From positions 1 through 64,000 of the IMG/VR virus record IMGVR_UViG_3300022745_000026: a stretch of DNA of 64,000 nucleotides; one strand, written 5' to 3'. The DNA comes from a virus. Position numbers and translations under genes: made by a program. Shown piece after piece: positions 25,001-32,567 of this stretch (position 1 is the stretch's first letter; the number at the start of each line of letters is the position of its first letter). The notes under the pieces are model-generated. The model saw only the letters and a program-made list of their open reading frames with translations. It did no database searches and was not told the DNA's origin.

Positions 25001-25528
25001 CTGATGGTAAATAAACAGGATGCTACAGACATGCTTGAGGCTAAAGCTGTAGCCTTCCCAGTAGCTGAGGCATGGGCTGAGACCGAGATGGCAGCCATAT
25101 ATGAGCACGGCACCGTGAAGACCTTGTTGGGGGCTGTTCGCCACCTGGCCAAGATGATTGACCAAGCGTCCAGCGGGGATGAGGAAGGGCCCCAGCGCCA
25201 AGCCTTGTCGTTCCGAATCCAAGGCTCTGCAGCCGAGATGACCAAGTTGGCTGAAGGCCGTATGTGGAAGGCCCGACTGGAGCAGGTGTTTGACTGTGAG
25301 GTCATCGCACCGATTCACGACGAGTGTGTGTTCTCTGTAGCTGTCCCGGACTTGGTGCCCTTCATGGGCGCTGCCCATGCCTGCATGGTGGGTGATTATG
25401 CTGGCATGGAGTTGCCAATCAAGAGTTCCATCTCGTTCGGCCCGTCTTTTGGCGAGCAGATTGAGATTGGTGATTTGCCTGTCGAGGCTGCCATCGTCGG
25501 CGGCCTGAAGAAAATGGAGAAAGCATGA
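22055..25528 (+). CDS. Full-length family A DNA polymerase I (5' nuclease, 3'-5' exo, polymerase)
   Basis: Residues 1-~290 form a FEN/PIN 5' nuclease (V-E-G-D-D-I-L near 124, G-D-G-D-L, G-D-S-S-D-N-I-K-G near 192). The 3'-5' exonuclease follows with D-I-E-T-S near 327, N-V-A-F-E for Exo II and Y-A-C-D-D for Exo III. The polymerase has motif A M-D-F-S-S-Q-E near 889, motif B R-A-L-G-K-A-V-N-F-G near 960 and motif C H-D-E near 1089. At 1157 aa it is larger than E. coli PolI (928). Most phage PolA enzymes lack the fused 5' nuclease. The Exo II Asp is Glu here. Confidence 0.93.
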   Translation: MKIAFDCSSIMWTCLSVGKDQEGFNAVTEDGKDYWINTQAYGYENAVNSIITSLKKFNLTPKDAILVFEGQSSKVMRGMIDKEYKAGRGKRPNEAYVEFNNLKGQLQSVFFKLGALSLTQDYVEGDDILGWLAQHTEEDLVIRSGDGDLAVLSGVNAYGATIHTSIGDRDLDENPFGPFENRWISVYKALVGDSSDNIKGIKGFGPAAFAEFYRDYGDAGLEELARLAEIGNLDELHPECGVKVVKKIFDGSAEFIKSWKLAKIHTEWVNTLQNPLKWSPGLIRGKVDDERLAKWQGQSHLVSGSKWESFKSWAKPLIARSDFVALDIETSTPDESDEWVESNGGIVDVIGSELSGMSLTFGDNLQYTVYIPVDHTDTDCVPLDDVADFAMNLGKQLVIQNVAFEGPVLYNAWGERFKNNSYEGYLPNWLDTKLEASYVNENESLGLKKLAKMYFGYDQVEYSAVTTLEGPIGTLQGGQLLSTFDKCVKEAVIREVTAADVEMESQKYAVAMDAWERDMRSLDCETPRPTATVLVEGGTIEVEPAVFEATERRQYKMRELSAAHVKSYACDDTIVTASLHNFFKLHMQLEHHWKVYLDVEIDASYLHAQSYVHGVKVDVAKLYELAELDAKTKVDAEAVLHKYLVTHGWEGTVAPVFEKLDAAAIKQAALICGQELKTAIRTPAKLVPMIQDKLLADLVSADDAAAVTCYVHRRFVAAPEFNAGSPKQITKLMYDVMGLPLRLFNNGPGTRSNEAIRNAMDVPLTLEAYNAMPPPPGARLPNPSTDTTAIAYALLDAPEEEKAALEALKLIKMVQTRSGLYYETYPKLVHWKTGRIHSNHNQCGTNTRRASSSAPNLQQLPKHAKIEGQAARFREVIVPHKRNAVIVSMDFSSQEILLLAEWSKDPVLREVFVGDSPKDMHSITGLGIYNGRNEAITYEQFVAAKDDKSNPLHEAVKKCRALGKAVNFGSQYRIKPGKLSRMLMVNKQDATDMLEAKAVAFPVAEAWAETEMAAIYEHGTVKTLLGAVRHLAKMIDQASSGDEEGPQRQALSFRIQGSAAEMTKLAEGRMWKARLEQVFDCEVIAPIHDECVFSVAVPDLVPFMGAAHACMVGDYAGMELPIKSSISFGPSFGEQIEIGDLPVEAAIVGGLKKMEKA

Positions 25529-25845
25529 CCGCAGACCAGAAGCCCGAAACCATTCAGCAGGTGCTATCAGAGTTGTTTGGCAACCCTTGTGGAAACATAA
25601 CTCTAACATTTGAGTCGGCTGACCGACTCAATTTTGGAGGTTTTACACAGGCCACTAAGGTAGTAAACATAGACTTCCACCTATGGAGCGATAGCGGTCT
25701 AGACTATGGCCCAGACTACCGGGTAGGGTCCGTGATAGTTACAAGTGCCAGTAGGCAGGACTTTATACACAGGCTCTGGCACTGCCGCGCTACCCTTGTA
25801 TATGGACCAGAAACAGACAGAATACTTAGGAGCTTACTAGCATGA
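25525..25845 (+). CDS. Hypothetical protein (106 aa)
   Basis: ATGA-coupled between polymerase and the nuclease gene. A helical N-terminus is followed by a mixed beta domain (L-D-Y-G-P-D-Y-R-V-G-S-V-I-V). No family or catalytic motif recognised. Confidence 0.55.
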   Translation: MTADQKPETIQQVLSELFGNPCGNITLTFESADRLNFGGFTQATKVVNIDFHLWSDSGLDYGPDYRVGSVIVTSASRQDFIHRLWHCRATLVYGPETDRILRSLLA

Positions 25846-26258
25846 CTACCACAAACCGAGGCAAGGTAGCTGAGGGTCAGGTGAAGAAGATTCTGTCTTC
25901 TATCACTAGACAAGACTTCGCGTGGAACCGGCTGCCTGACGCCCACGCGGGGTCAAGGCAGCCGACCTTGGCCGACTTCCTACTTGTAAATCGAGGGCTG
26001 CCGATTCTGCTTGAGGTAAAAGAGACAGCCCATGACTTTAGGTTACCCGTAGGTAACTTCAAGCTAGAGAATAGGGCTAGGATGCGGATATTCCAATTAG
26101 CAGGTGCGAAGTGCGTTATACTGATACACCATAGTAAGACTAAAGTGTGGCGGTGTACCGGCCTTGACTACTTCGGTACGCAAGATACCGGGTCTTGGGA
26201 CCTTAGAAATACATCAGAACTTAACTTAAAAGAGGCAATAGAATTATGCTTACAGTAA
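25842..26258 (+). CDS. PD-(D/E)XK nuclease (Holliday-junction-resolvase/VRR-like)
   Basis: A conserved Asp in A-D-F-L-L-V-N-R-G near residue 45 and L-L-E-V-K-E-T near 57-63 (E-x-K) form the PD-(D/E)XK site. Preceding G-K-V-A-E-G matches the N-terminal helix of RecU/HJR-like and VRR-NUC nucleases. It probably resolves or trims branched DNA in phage recombination, consistent with the SbcCD pair downstream. The 3' end is overlapped by the homing-type gene by 13 bp. Confidence 0.75.
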   Translation: MTTTNRGKVAEGQVKKILSSITRQDFAWNRLPDAHAGSRQPTLADFLLVNRGLPILLEVKETAHDFRLPVGNFKLENRARMRIFQLAGAKCVILIHHSKTKVWRCTGLDYFGTQDTGSWDLRNTSELNLKEAIELCLQ

Positions 26259-26965
26259 AACGCATTACCCGTCCAGGCCTTCCAGAGGCTGGACGTATTT
26301 TTGGAAACCTGACTCTAGTAGGCACCCATGAGGTCGTAGGTAAGCACAGGTATGTAGATGTAAAGTGTACTTGTGGAGTAGAGAAATCCGTTAGATTCGA
26401 TGGCATACTCGCTGGTCAGGTGGTATCCTGTGGTTGTGTAAGAAATGAAAGAAACAGGGTTGTAAACTTACGACACGGCAAAGGAGGTAAGGTGGCCGGC
26501 AGACACCCCATGTACAATACATGGTCTGACATGATACAGAGATGCTCTAATAAAAAATCAGCTGTTTATAAGTATTATGGGGGACGAGGCATTACGGTAT
26601 GCGACGAGTGGTTGGATTTTTGCAATTTCGACAGAGACCTAGCTAGTACATGGTTTATCGGTGCTTCGCTGGAAAGGATAGACACTATGTTAGGGTACGC
26701 CCCAGCAAACTGTCGTTGGGCTACAATGGAAGAGCAACACGAGAACACTAGAAGAAGTTACTTATTGACTTTTGAAGGGAAGAGCTACTCTACCAAAGCA
26801 TTGGCTATACACCTAGGAATATCTGTTGACTCTTTACGCCGCAAACTAAGAATATACCACGACTATAGTCTAGAGGCTATAGTCCAGTCTATACAAAATC
26901 ACACATACCTACACGTAACAGGTACAGACTCTCCCAACCAATTTAAGAGGTACAAAACATGCTAG
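26246..26965 (+). CDS. Homing-endonuclease-like protein with zinc finger and HTH (copy B)
   Basis: Same architecture as the gene at 19,893. Cys cluster C-T-C-G / C-G-C-V lies at ~50-80. The core has M-Y-N-T-W-S-D-M-I-Q-R-C, Y-Y-G-G-R-G-I-T-V-C, L-E-R-I-D and N-C-R-W-A-T. The C-terminal HTH is T-K-A-L-A-I-H-L-G-I-S-V-D. It overlaps both neighbours (13 bp and 7 bp), so its insertion left the flanking nuclease and SbcD-like genes intact. Expected role is self-spreading DNA cleavage; catalytic residues are not certain. Confidence 0.72.
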   Translation: MLTVKRITRPGLPEAGRIFGNLTLVGTHEVVGKHRYVDVKCTCGVEKSVRFDGILAGQVVSCGCVRNERNRVVNLRHGKGGKVAGRHPMYNTWSDMIQRCSNKKSAVYKYYGGRGITVCDEWLDFCNFDRDLASTWFIGASLERIDTMLGYAPANCRWATMEEQHENTRRSYLLTFEGKSYSTKALAIHLGISVDSLRRKLRIYHDYSLEAIVQSIQNHTYLHVTGTDSPNQFKRYKTC

Positions 26966-27966
26966 TATGTTGCTCCGATTTACACTTGGGGGCTATTCGT
27001 AGCTCCGGTACTACACCAGCCACCCAGTGGGCTCTACGACAGCACGCACTGCAGGAATTTGCAGGCTTTCTTCCTACAGAAGGTGACCTACTCATAAACG
27101 GGGACTTATTTGATACGGCAAATGTACCAATCAGTGATGTGCTAAAGACATATGAGATTCTTAGTGACTGGCTTGAGGCTCACCCCAGTTCTAAGCTGTA
27201 CAACTCTGCAGGTAATCACGACCTAAGCAAGACTTCTACAACGCTTTCTAGTTTTCAGTTCCTAGGTAAGCTCCTAAGCCGAAACTTCCCTGAGCGCTAT
27301 GTGCATATCGAGCAGCCGACCATGACACCCTACGGGTATGTGATTCCCCACTTGGTAAACCAAGATGTGTTCGACGCCGCTCTTGCAGCCACACCAGAGT
27401 GTGAGTACGTGTTCCTGCATGCCAACTACGATAACTTCTTTGCCAAGCAGGCGGACCAGAGCTTGAACGTCTCCAAAGAGCAGGCCGCAGCCCTGCCCTG
27501 CAAGACAGTTATCTTTGGTCACGAGCACCATGCTAGACGCTTGGGCAAGGTCCTGATTCCGGGTAACCAACTGGCTACCTCGGTCTCTGACTGGCTCTCA
27601 GACGGCGATAAGTACAAGGTGGTCATCCGTGGCGGCTTTGGGGTTCACTTCGAGACGACAGCCCTCCGGGACCAAGAGTTTATCGAGATGAGCTGGCGTG
27701 ACCTGCATCCCACCGGGCACAAGTTCATCCGAGTGAGCGGCAGTGCGGCGCAGGAAGAGGCCCACGAAGTTGTCAATGCCATAGCCGCCTTCCGGCGCAC
27801 ATCCGAGGCATTTGTCATCACCAACGCAGTGCAGATTGCAAGTGTCGAAGGCTTGTCCGCTGACTTTGAATCAACCCTGGAAGCTGCTAAGGGCTTTGAT
27901 GTCATCAAGTGTCTGCTTGAGACGCTTGACACTGAAGAGCGGGTTGTTGTTGAAAATCTACTTTAG
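26959..27966 (+). CDS. SbcD/Mre11-like metallophosphoesterase
   Basis: Calcineurin-type motifs: C-S-D-L-H-L-G (residues 5-11), N-G-D-L-F-D near 48, A-G-N-H-D near 85, L-H-A-N near 153 and G-H-E-H-H near 188. At 335 aa it matches T4 gp47-type nucleases. With the downstream ATPase it would form an Mre11-Rad50-like complex that processes DNA ends and supports recombination-dependent replication. Confidence 0.88.
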   Translation: MLVCCSDLHLGAIRSSGTTPATQWALRQHALQEFAGFLPTEGDLLINGDLFDTANVPISDVLKTYEILSDWLEAHPSSKLYNSAGNHDLSKTSTTLSSFQFLGKLLSRNFPERYVHIEQPTMTPYGYVIPHLVNQDVFDAALAATPECEYVFLHANYDNFFAKQADQSLNVSKEQAAALPCKTVIFGHEHHARRLGKVLIPGNQLATSVSDWLSDGDKYKVVIRGGFGVHFETTALRDQEFIEMSWRDLHPTGHKFIRVSGSAAQEEAHEVVNAIAAFRRTSEAFVITNAVQIASVEGLSADFESTLEAAKGFDVIKCLLETLDTEERVVVENLL

Positions 27967-27974
27967 GAAATAAA

Positions 27975-30032
27975 ATGCTTAACTACTTAAAACTTACTAA
28001 TTTCAAACGTCACGAGTCCTTGGAAATCAACTTCGGCGGCGGTCTTCAGCTTATCCGTGCGGCTTCCGAGGCAGGTAAGTCCTCTATGCTACAGGCCATC
28101 GCCTACGCCCTATACGGGGCACGGGCCTTACCTATGTCCTTGGCCGCTACCGTCACCTACGGCAAGCCTGAGACCTCGCTTCGTGTTCTGCTTCGCTTCT
28201 CGTTTAATGGCTCTGAATTTGAAGTAGAGCGCCATAAGGGCGGTGCTGAGCTGCGCGGTGATGGCGTTACGGCCTCTGGCCAAGCTGAGGTCACCGCTTT
28301 CGTGGACCGCCTGTTCGGCTGCTCTGCTGCCGTTGCCACATCCCTGATGTTCGCCAACCAAGGGGCTCTGCGTGGCGCTCTGGAAGGTGGCCCCGGCGCG
28401 GCGGTGTCGCTGATTGAGAAGCTGGCCGACGTGGACGCACTTGACCGCCTGGTCGAGAAGGCCCAAGAGCAACTACCCTCCGGCAACACCAAGTTGCTTG
28501 AGGCTCGTATCACTGAGCTGGCTGAGGTGAAGCCACCCGTGGCTGACTTCGCAGAGCTGGAAGGGCTCTTGGCCGAGGCTAACAAGTTCTTGGCTGTGGC
28601 CACTGCCCAAGTTGAGGCGTGCAGCGCCTTGGCTGCTACAGACACATCAGCAGCGAGCAAGTTGCTGGCTGATGCAGCCAACGCTAAGGCAGGCTTGGTT
28701 AAGGCCTCGGAAATCTATAAAAACCTATCTACGGAGGCAGAAGTCGAGGTGCCCACCCTGCTGGACACCCAATACTACCGCGATAAGGCCACCGCGCAGT
28801 CGGCGGCGGCGGCCCTGCGGGCACAGTACGCTGAGTTCACTCGCATCGACCAGTATGAGCACGTCGCCACAAGCGAGGCGGAGTTTGCCGATGGCAGCCT
28901 CGCCGCCGTAGCCCGCCAGAAGGCAGTACAGGCGGAGATTCTGCAGGTCACCCGTGAACTTGCCCAAGCTGAGATGGCTATTATCCAAGGGAAGCTCTGC
29001 GACTTCTGCGGCAAAGACTTCTCCGAGGTGCCGGAAGTTATCGCCAAGAACACCGCATGCGCTGCGCTGGCCGAGTCTGCCCAAGTCCGCATGACAGCGC
29101 TCAAGGCCGAGGCAGTCGTGCTGGCCGCCCAAGTGCAGGATGTGCGTGACACCTTGTCTGCAGCTAAGGCCTTGGATGCCCAAATGGCTCGTCTGCCAGT
29201 CGAGGCCTTCGGCGGTTACCCTCGTAAGTACAAGTGGGTCGGCGGCGATGTGCCAGAACTGGACACCGCCGACTACAACAAGTTGCTGCGTGAGGTGGAG
29301 GCCAAGAACTCTGCGAGACAGTACACCTTGGCCCGGGTGGAGGCCGCCCGCAAAGGCTTGGCTGCACTGGACTTGCCTGCGCTTCAGGCGGTGTCAGATA
29401 ACCTACAGTCGCAAGTTGGTAGGGCGACTGAGCTTTTGGCAGACTCCGCCAAGTGGAAGGCTGAGTTGCGTACCGCTCAGAATGATGAGAAACAGGCGCA
29501 GGCTGAGGCTGCGGGCATAGCCATGGCCCTGGCAGTGGCCAAGGGTCAGTTCGAGGCTGCACAGGATTCCTATGCGGCATCCCAAGCGGCGTTGGCCAAG
29601 GCTAAGGAAGACCTGGCCACCTACACACTGAATAACCGGGTCATCAAGAAGATTCGTGAGGCTCGCCCCTTGGTCGCCAAGCAGCTATGGGGCACCGTCT
29701 TGGGCACCGTATCGCACTACTTCAGCCAAGTACGTGGTACCCAGTCGGTAGTCACCCGCGAAGGTGGCGGCTTCCTTGTGGACGGAAAGCCTGTGGAAGG
29801 GCTGTCCGGCTCCACGCTGGACGCCCTAGGTCTGGCTATCCGTATCGCGCTGACCCGCACATTCTTGGCCAACGTGCCATGGCTTATACTTGACGAGCCT
29901 GCAGCAGCCTGTGATAACAACCGCGAAGCAGCCATGCTTGGGGTTGTAGCAAGTTGTGGTTTTCCACAGGTGCTGATGGTAAGCCACAGTGAGCTGGGTG
30001 AGGCTTTCGCCAGCAGCGTAGTAACTTTTTAG
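27975..30032 (+). CDS. SbcC/Rad50-like SMC-family ATPase
   Basis: Walker A is A-A-S-E-A-G-K-S at residues 29-36, with Ala where the first Gly usually stands. A zinc-hook-like C-D-F-C-G near 342 sits between two long Ala-rich coiled-coil arms. The signature L-S-G-S-T near 611 and Walker B W-L-I-L-D-E-P near 635 complete the site. The length of 685 aa is between T4 gp46 and bacterial SbcC. It is the partner of the SbcD-like gene 8 bp upstream. Confidence 0.9.
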   Translation: MLNYLKLTNFKRHESLEINFGGGLQLIRAASEAGKSSMLQAIAYALYGARALPMSLAATVTYGKPETSLRVLLRFSFNGSEFEVERHKGGAELRGDGVTASGQAEVTAFVDRLFGCSAAVATSLMFANQGALRGALEGGPGAAVSLIEKLADVDALDRLVEKAQEQLPSGNTKLLEARITELAEVKPPVADFAELEGLLAEANKFLAVATAQVEACSALAATDTSAASKLLADAANAKAGLVKASEIYKNLSTEAEVEVPTLLDTQYYRDKATAQSAAAALRAQYAEFTRIDQYEHVATSEAEFADGSLAAVARQKAVQAEILQVTRELAQAEMAIIQGKLCDFCGKDFSEVPEVIAKNTACAALAESAQVRMTALKAEAVVLAAQVQDVRDTLSAAKALDAQMARLPVEAFGGYPRKYKWVGGDVPELDTADYNKLLREVEAKNSARQYTLARVEAARKGLAALDLPALQAVSDNLQSQVGRATELLADSAKWKAELRTAQNDEKQAQAEAAGIAMALAVAKGQFEAAQDSYAASQAALAKAKEDLATYTLNNRVIKKIREARPLVAKQLWGTVLGTVSHYFSQVRGTQSVVTREGGGFLVDGKPVEGLSGSTLDALGLAIRIALTRTFLANVPWLILDEPAAACDNNREAAMLGVVASCGFPQVLMVSHSELGEAFASSVVTF

Positions 30033-30040
30033 GACACCTG

Positions 30041-30361
30041 ATGAAAAAATCAACCCTCACACCCTCAGAGAGCAAGGTATTTTTTGCCCTGCCAGGGACC
30101 CGCATGGACCTATTGGTCAAGACAGGCCTATCCGAGGGTACGATAGCCTCGGTCTTAGCCCGGCTCACTGCTGCAGAGGTGGTGAGGGTTTCAGGTAAGT
30201 CGGCTACAGGTATCGCAGGCCGACCCTCGGCCACCTATGAATTGGTGGCCACCCCTATCACTGTCTACTATGATGGGGTACGGGTCCCCTTTGCCGAGCC
30301 TACAAAAGTACGGGCCCCTACGGACCCGCTCTTCTTGGCTTTCTTTAACCCAGCTACTTGA
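30041..30361 (+). CDS. Winged-helix DNA-binding protein (106 aa)
   Basis: Residues ~8-70 read like a winged helix: L-T-P-S-E-S-K-V-F-F-A-L-P, D-L-L-V-K-T-G-L-S-E-G-T-I-A-S-V-L-A-R-L and a wing R-P-S-A-T-Y-E-L. The C-terminus is unstructured. As the last gene of the early arm it is a candidate regulator of gene expression, but could also be a small DNA-binding accessory. It overlaps the holin gene tail to tail by 8 bp. Confidence 0.65.
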   Translation: MKKSTLTPSESKVFFALPGTRMDLLVKTGLSEGTIASVLARLTAAEVVRVSGKSATGIAGRPSATYELVATPITVYYDGVRVPFAEPTKVRAPTDPLFLAFFNPAT

Positions 30362-30860
30362 TAGTGGCTTGGGCTAGTAGTTCTTTAGTACGATCACTGC
30401 CTGCGTTCTTTCCGAACCAATAGGCACAGGCGCTAGTCCAAGCCGTACCAAGTGCTCCTAACATAATCATTAGTGGCGCGGATTCTTTAGTTTCAGGGTA
30501 AAACAGCATAACAGTTAAAACCCCGAAGAATCCCATAGTTATCAGATATGTAAGCACTGCAGGAGTTGCAGACCTTGAAGACATCTGCATATCCCGCGCA
30601 GATTTTCTATCATCTACTGAAATCTGCTCTAACTTGATCTCATGGTCAGCCATAAACTTTTTGAAGTCTACTTCTGCCAACTTGATTTGGGAAATCTGCT
30701 CTGGAGACATCTTCCCACTATTTAGAACTTCTGTAACAGACTCTAGAGTTTTGGCCTCAATACCCAGCTTATCTGCAATGAACGATGCAGCGGCACCCCC
30801 GAGGGGCCCACCGAGAGCTGTGCCCAACATTGGAGCTAGTGCTTTAATCCAGTCGTTCAT
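30354..30860 (-). CDS. Holin with C-terminal TM segments (3-TM holin family-like)
   Basis: An N-terminal Gly/Ala-rich hydrophobic helix (L-G-G-P-L-G-G-A-A-A-S-F) is followed by a charged cytoplasmic stretch with D-D-R-K-S-A-R-D-M. Two strong TM helices lie at ~115-135 and ~140-160. This pattern matches the '3-TM holin' family of phages and gene transfer agents. It would time lysis by releasing the endolysin. ATGA-coupled to the endolysin gene, last gene of the late operon. Confidence 0.8.
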   Translation of the reverse strand: MNDWIKALAPMLGTALGGPLGGAAASFIADKLGIEAKTLESVTEVLNSGKMSPEQISQIKLAEVDFKKFMADHEIKLEQISVDDRKSARDMQMSSRSATPAVLTYLITMGFFGVLTVMLFYPETKESAPLMIMLGALGTAWTSACAYWFGKNAGSDRTKELLAQATIK

Positions 30861-31297
30861 GCGAAGGCCCTTGTTCCGTCTTGGTCTATGATTAGGGCTT
30901 GAAGTTTTGGTTTATCACTAAAACTCACATGAACCCATCCACCACCATCCTTATCAAACTCCCTAATAAGTTGGTCATACTTTATAGGACTGTCAATGAT
31001 AGCCCGAACGATGCGGTCTACGGAGCCATAGGTTGAACAAGTAAAATCTACAGCTTCTGCCTTCAGGTGCTGACTTGTACTTCTAGAACCTAAAAGTCCA
31101 TTGAGAGCAGGACAGCGATAACCAGAGCTAATCCTAATTGGATTAGACCGAAGAAGAACTCGAATTTCCTCAAGTCCGAGACAGGCTCTTTTTGCTGCTT
31201 CATACAGTTCACTCGGTAAGGTGTTGTCGATTCCATGGCGAGCTGCTGTCTGGGATGCACAGAACTCTTCAAGGGTGAAGTGGGGTGATAGGTTCAT
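30857..31297 (-). CDS. Endolysin, peptidase M15-like
   Basis: M15A peptidase pattern: S-S-G-Y-R-C-P-A-L-N (residues 57-66), then zinc ligands H77 (S-Q-H-L-K-A-E-A-V-D-F) with D84, and H123 in W-V-H-V-S-F. No signal peptide, so export depends on the holin. It would cleave peptide cross-links in peptidoglycan. At 146 aa it is a single-domain enzyme, as usual for Gram-negative hosts. Confidence 0.88.
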   Translation of the reverse strand: MNLSPHFTLEEFCASQTAARHGIDNTLPSELYEAAKRACLGLEEIRVLLRSNPIRISSGYRCPALNGLLGSRSTSQHLKAEAVDFTCSTYGSVDRIVRAIIDSPIKYDQLIREFDKDGGGWVHVSFSDKPKLQALIIDQDGTRAFA

Positions 31298-31695
31298 TTG
31301 CGCTCCAGCAGGTTGATTCGGGCATCCATGCGGGCATCGGCGATGCTGAGCTTGGTTAAGTCAGAGTGGATAGCTTGCAGATCGGAGAATACGTACCCAG
31401 AAATCCCAAGAATCATGACTTGGGCAGTCCCAAGAACCCAAGCTAGGACCCGCCAAGCACCGCGACCTTGATTCAGCATCTGGGCATCTGCCTCAGCTTT
31501 GGCCTCGAACGCAGACAGGTGGTTATCCAACTTGTCGGCTACTTCTCTTGTAGCCTCTGTATTGGCCACCATGGAGGCATTTATGCTGTTCAAGATGATT
31601 AAGAAGGCCCGCTGCTTAGGGTCGTTCTCACCAGAAATCAGGGCTTCTATATCGCCCACCCGGTTGTCTGTACTGCGACGGCTGTGGACTGTCAT
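31294..31695 (-). CDS. Membrane protein of lysis cassette (133 aa)
   Basis: A long N-terminal helical/coiled region (residues 1-75) precedes one TM segment at ~82-105 (V-L-A-W-V-L-G-T-A-Q-V-M-I-L-G-I) and a charged C-terminal helix. ATGA overlaps on both sides place it between a small 2-TM protein and the endolysin. It could be a holin-associated or spanin-related protein; no lipobox or classic spanin pair is seen. Confidence 0.65.
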   Translation of the reverse strand: MTVHSRRSTDNRVGDIEALISGENDPKQRAFLIILNSINASMVANTEATREVADKLDNHLSAFEAKAEADAQMLNQGRGAWRVLAWVLGTAQVMILGISGYVFSDLQAIHSDLTKLSIADARMDARINLLERK

Positions 31696-31877
31696 TTTTC
31701 TGATACCGGCTGAGTTGTGATGATACGCAGCAGAGTGATAGCCACGCTGATAGCAATGCCTACGAACATCTGCTGAACCTGGTTCAGCGGCAGTAGGCCA
31801 ACGTAGCCCTGCAAGATTGAAAGCACTGCCAGTGCCAAGGCGAACTGTACAGTCCGGGATTTGAGTAGTTGGAACAT
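31692..31877 (-). CDS. Two-TM small membrane protein, holin-like (61 aa)
   Basis: ATG at 31,877 with AAGG 8 bp upstream (M-F-Q-L-L-K-S-R-T) is preferred to a TTG at 31,919 in frame. Two hydrophobic segments (~10-28 and ~35-53) are separated by a short polar loop. First gene of the lysis cassette, just after a terminator-like hairpin. It may be a second holin or antiholin. Confidence 0.6.
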   Translation of the reverse strand: MFQLLKSRTVQFALALAVLSILQGYVGLLPLNQVQQMFVGIAISVAITLLRIITTQPVSEK

Positions 31878-31910
31878 CGCAAGGACCTTGTGATTTGGGT
31901 TATACGAAGC

Positions 31911-31952
31911 ATAAAGCAAAACCTGCAGAACCCTTATGAGGTGCTGCAGGTT
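31911..31952 (-). terminator. Terminator-like hairpin upstream of lysis cassette
   Basis: A 9-bp perfect stem (AACCTGCAG/CTGCAGGTT) with a 15-nt loop is followed, on the minus strand, by TTTTGCTTTAT. It lies just after the 70-aa gene. It would end or reduce transcription from the tail-fibre operon before the lysis genes. Confidence 0.65.
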
Positions 31953-31969
31953 CCGATGAGATTGGCAGT

Positions 31970-32182
31970 TTAGCGAAGCTCAGGCGGACATTGGTTGCGT
32001 GTGCGCTCACTGATGAAGCTCTCATAGCAGTGGTTTTTATCAAACCAGAGCAGGGTGTCGATAACCTTGGCCAGCCTTGGGCTAGTCCGGTAAGCTCGAC
32101 TGCTGACGGTCTCGTCAGCCCAGCCACCGGCCAAGGTATTTACCAGCTGGTCTACTGCGATTGCAAATTGCTTGAAGCTCAT
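31970..32182 (-). CDS. Small conserved phage protein (70 aa)
   Basis: M-S-F-K-Q-F-A-I-A-V-D-Q-L-V-N-T-L-A-G-G-W-A-D-E-T-V-S-S-R-A-Y-R fits the small 'DQL-NT-GGWADE-SSRA-R' protein often found near phage lysis genes. H-C-Y-E-S-F ends the conserved part. Function unknown. It overlaps the upstream gene by ATGA. Confidence 0.75.
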   Translation of the reverse strand: MSFKQFAIAVDQLVNTLAGGWADETVSSRAYRTSPRLAKVIDTLLWFDKNHCYESFISERTRNQCPPELR

Positions 32183-32565
32183 GGCTGGGGTTCCTCATGT
32201 GCGGGAGTTGGCTCTGGTTCTGGAGTTGGCTCTACATAGGGGTGGCGCAAGTCCCAGACTATCTGAGCCTCGGCACTCAGGGTTTTATCCGCTGGGTCAG
32301 CCTCAAAGTCCAGCACCTCAAGCAACAAGGCCATGTCAGACCTTGCCTGAGTATTAGCCAAGGCTTGAGCTTCCGTGATTGCCTGCACCATACCAATCTC
32401 CTGCATCTCTTCTGCTGTAGCCGTTCGCATCCCTGCGATGTGCCCCAGCATGATAGTCTGCAGCTCCGTCTGCCTCTGCGGTGAGACATGAGAAGCTATT
32501 ACGGTACGTCCGTGAGACAGAATATCTGCTTCACTCCATATGTCGTTTTTTAGAAAGTCAATCAT
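32179..32565 (-). CDS. Protein downstream of fibre gene, candidate fibre chaperone (128 aa)
   Basis: An N-terminal helical domain (M-I-D-F-L-K-N-D-I-W) and central A-D-K-T-L-S-A-E-A-Q-I lead to a Pro/Glu repeat tail (P-E-P-E-P-T-P). It sits directly after two fibre genes, as fibre assembly chaperones often do, but no chaperone family is recognised; the call rests on position. Confidence 0.5.
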   Translation of the reverse strand: MIDFLKNDIWSEADILSHGRTVIASHVSPQRQTELQTIMLGHIAGMRTATAEEMQEIGMVQAITEAQALANTQARSDMALLLEVLDFEADPADKTLSAEAQIVWDLRHPYVEPTPEPEPTPAHEEPQP

Positions 32566-32567
32566 GA

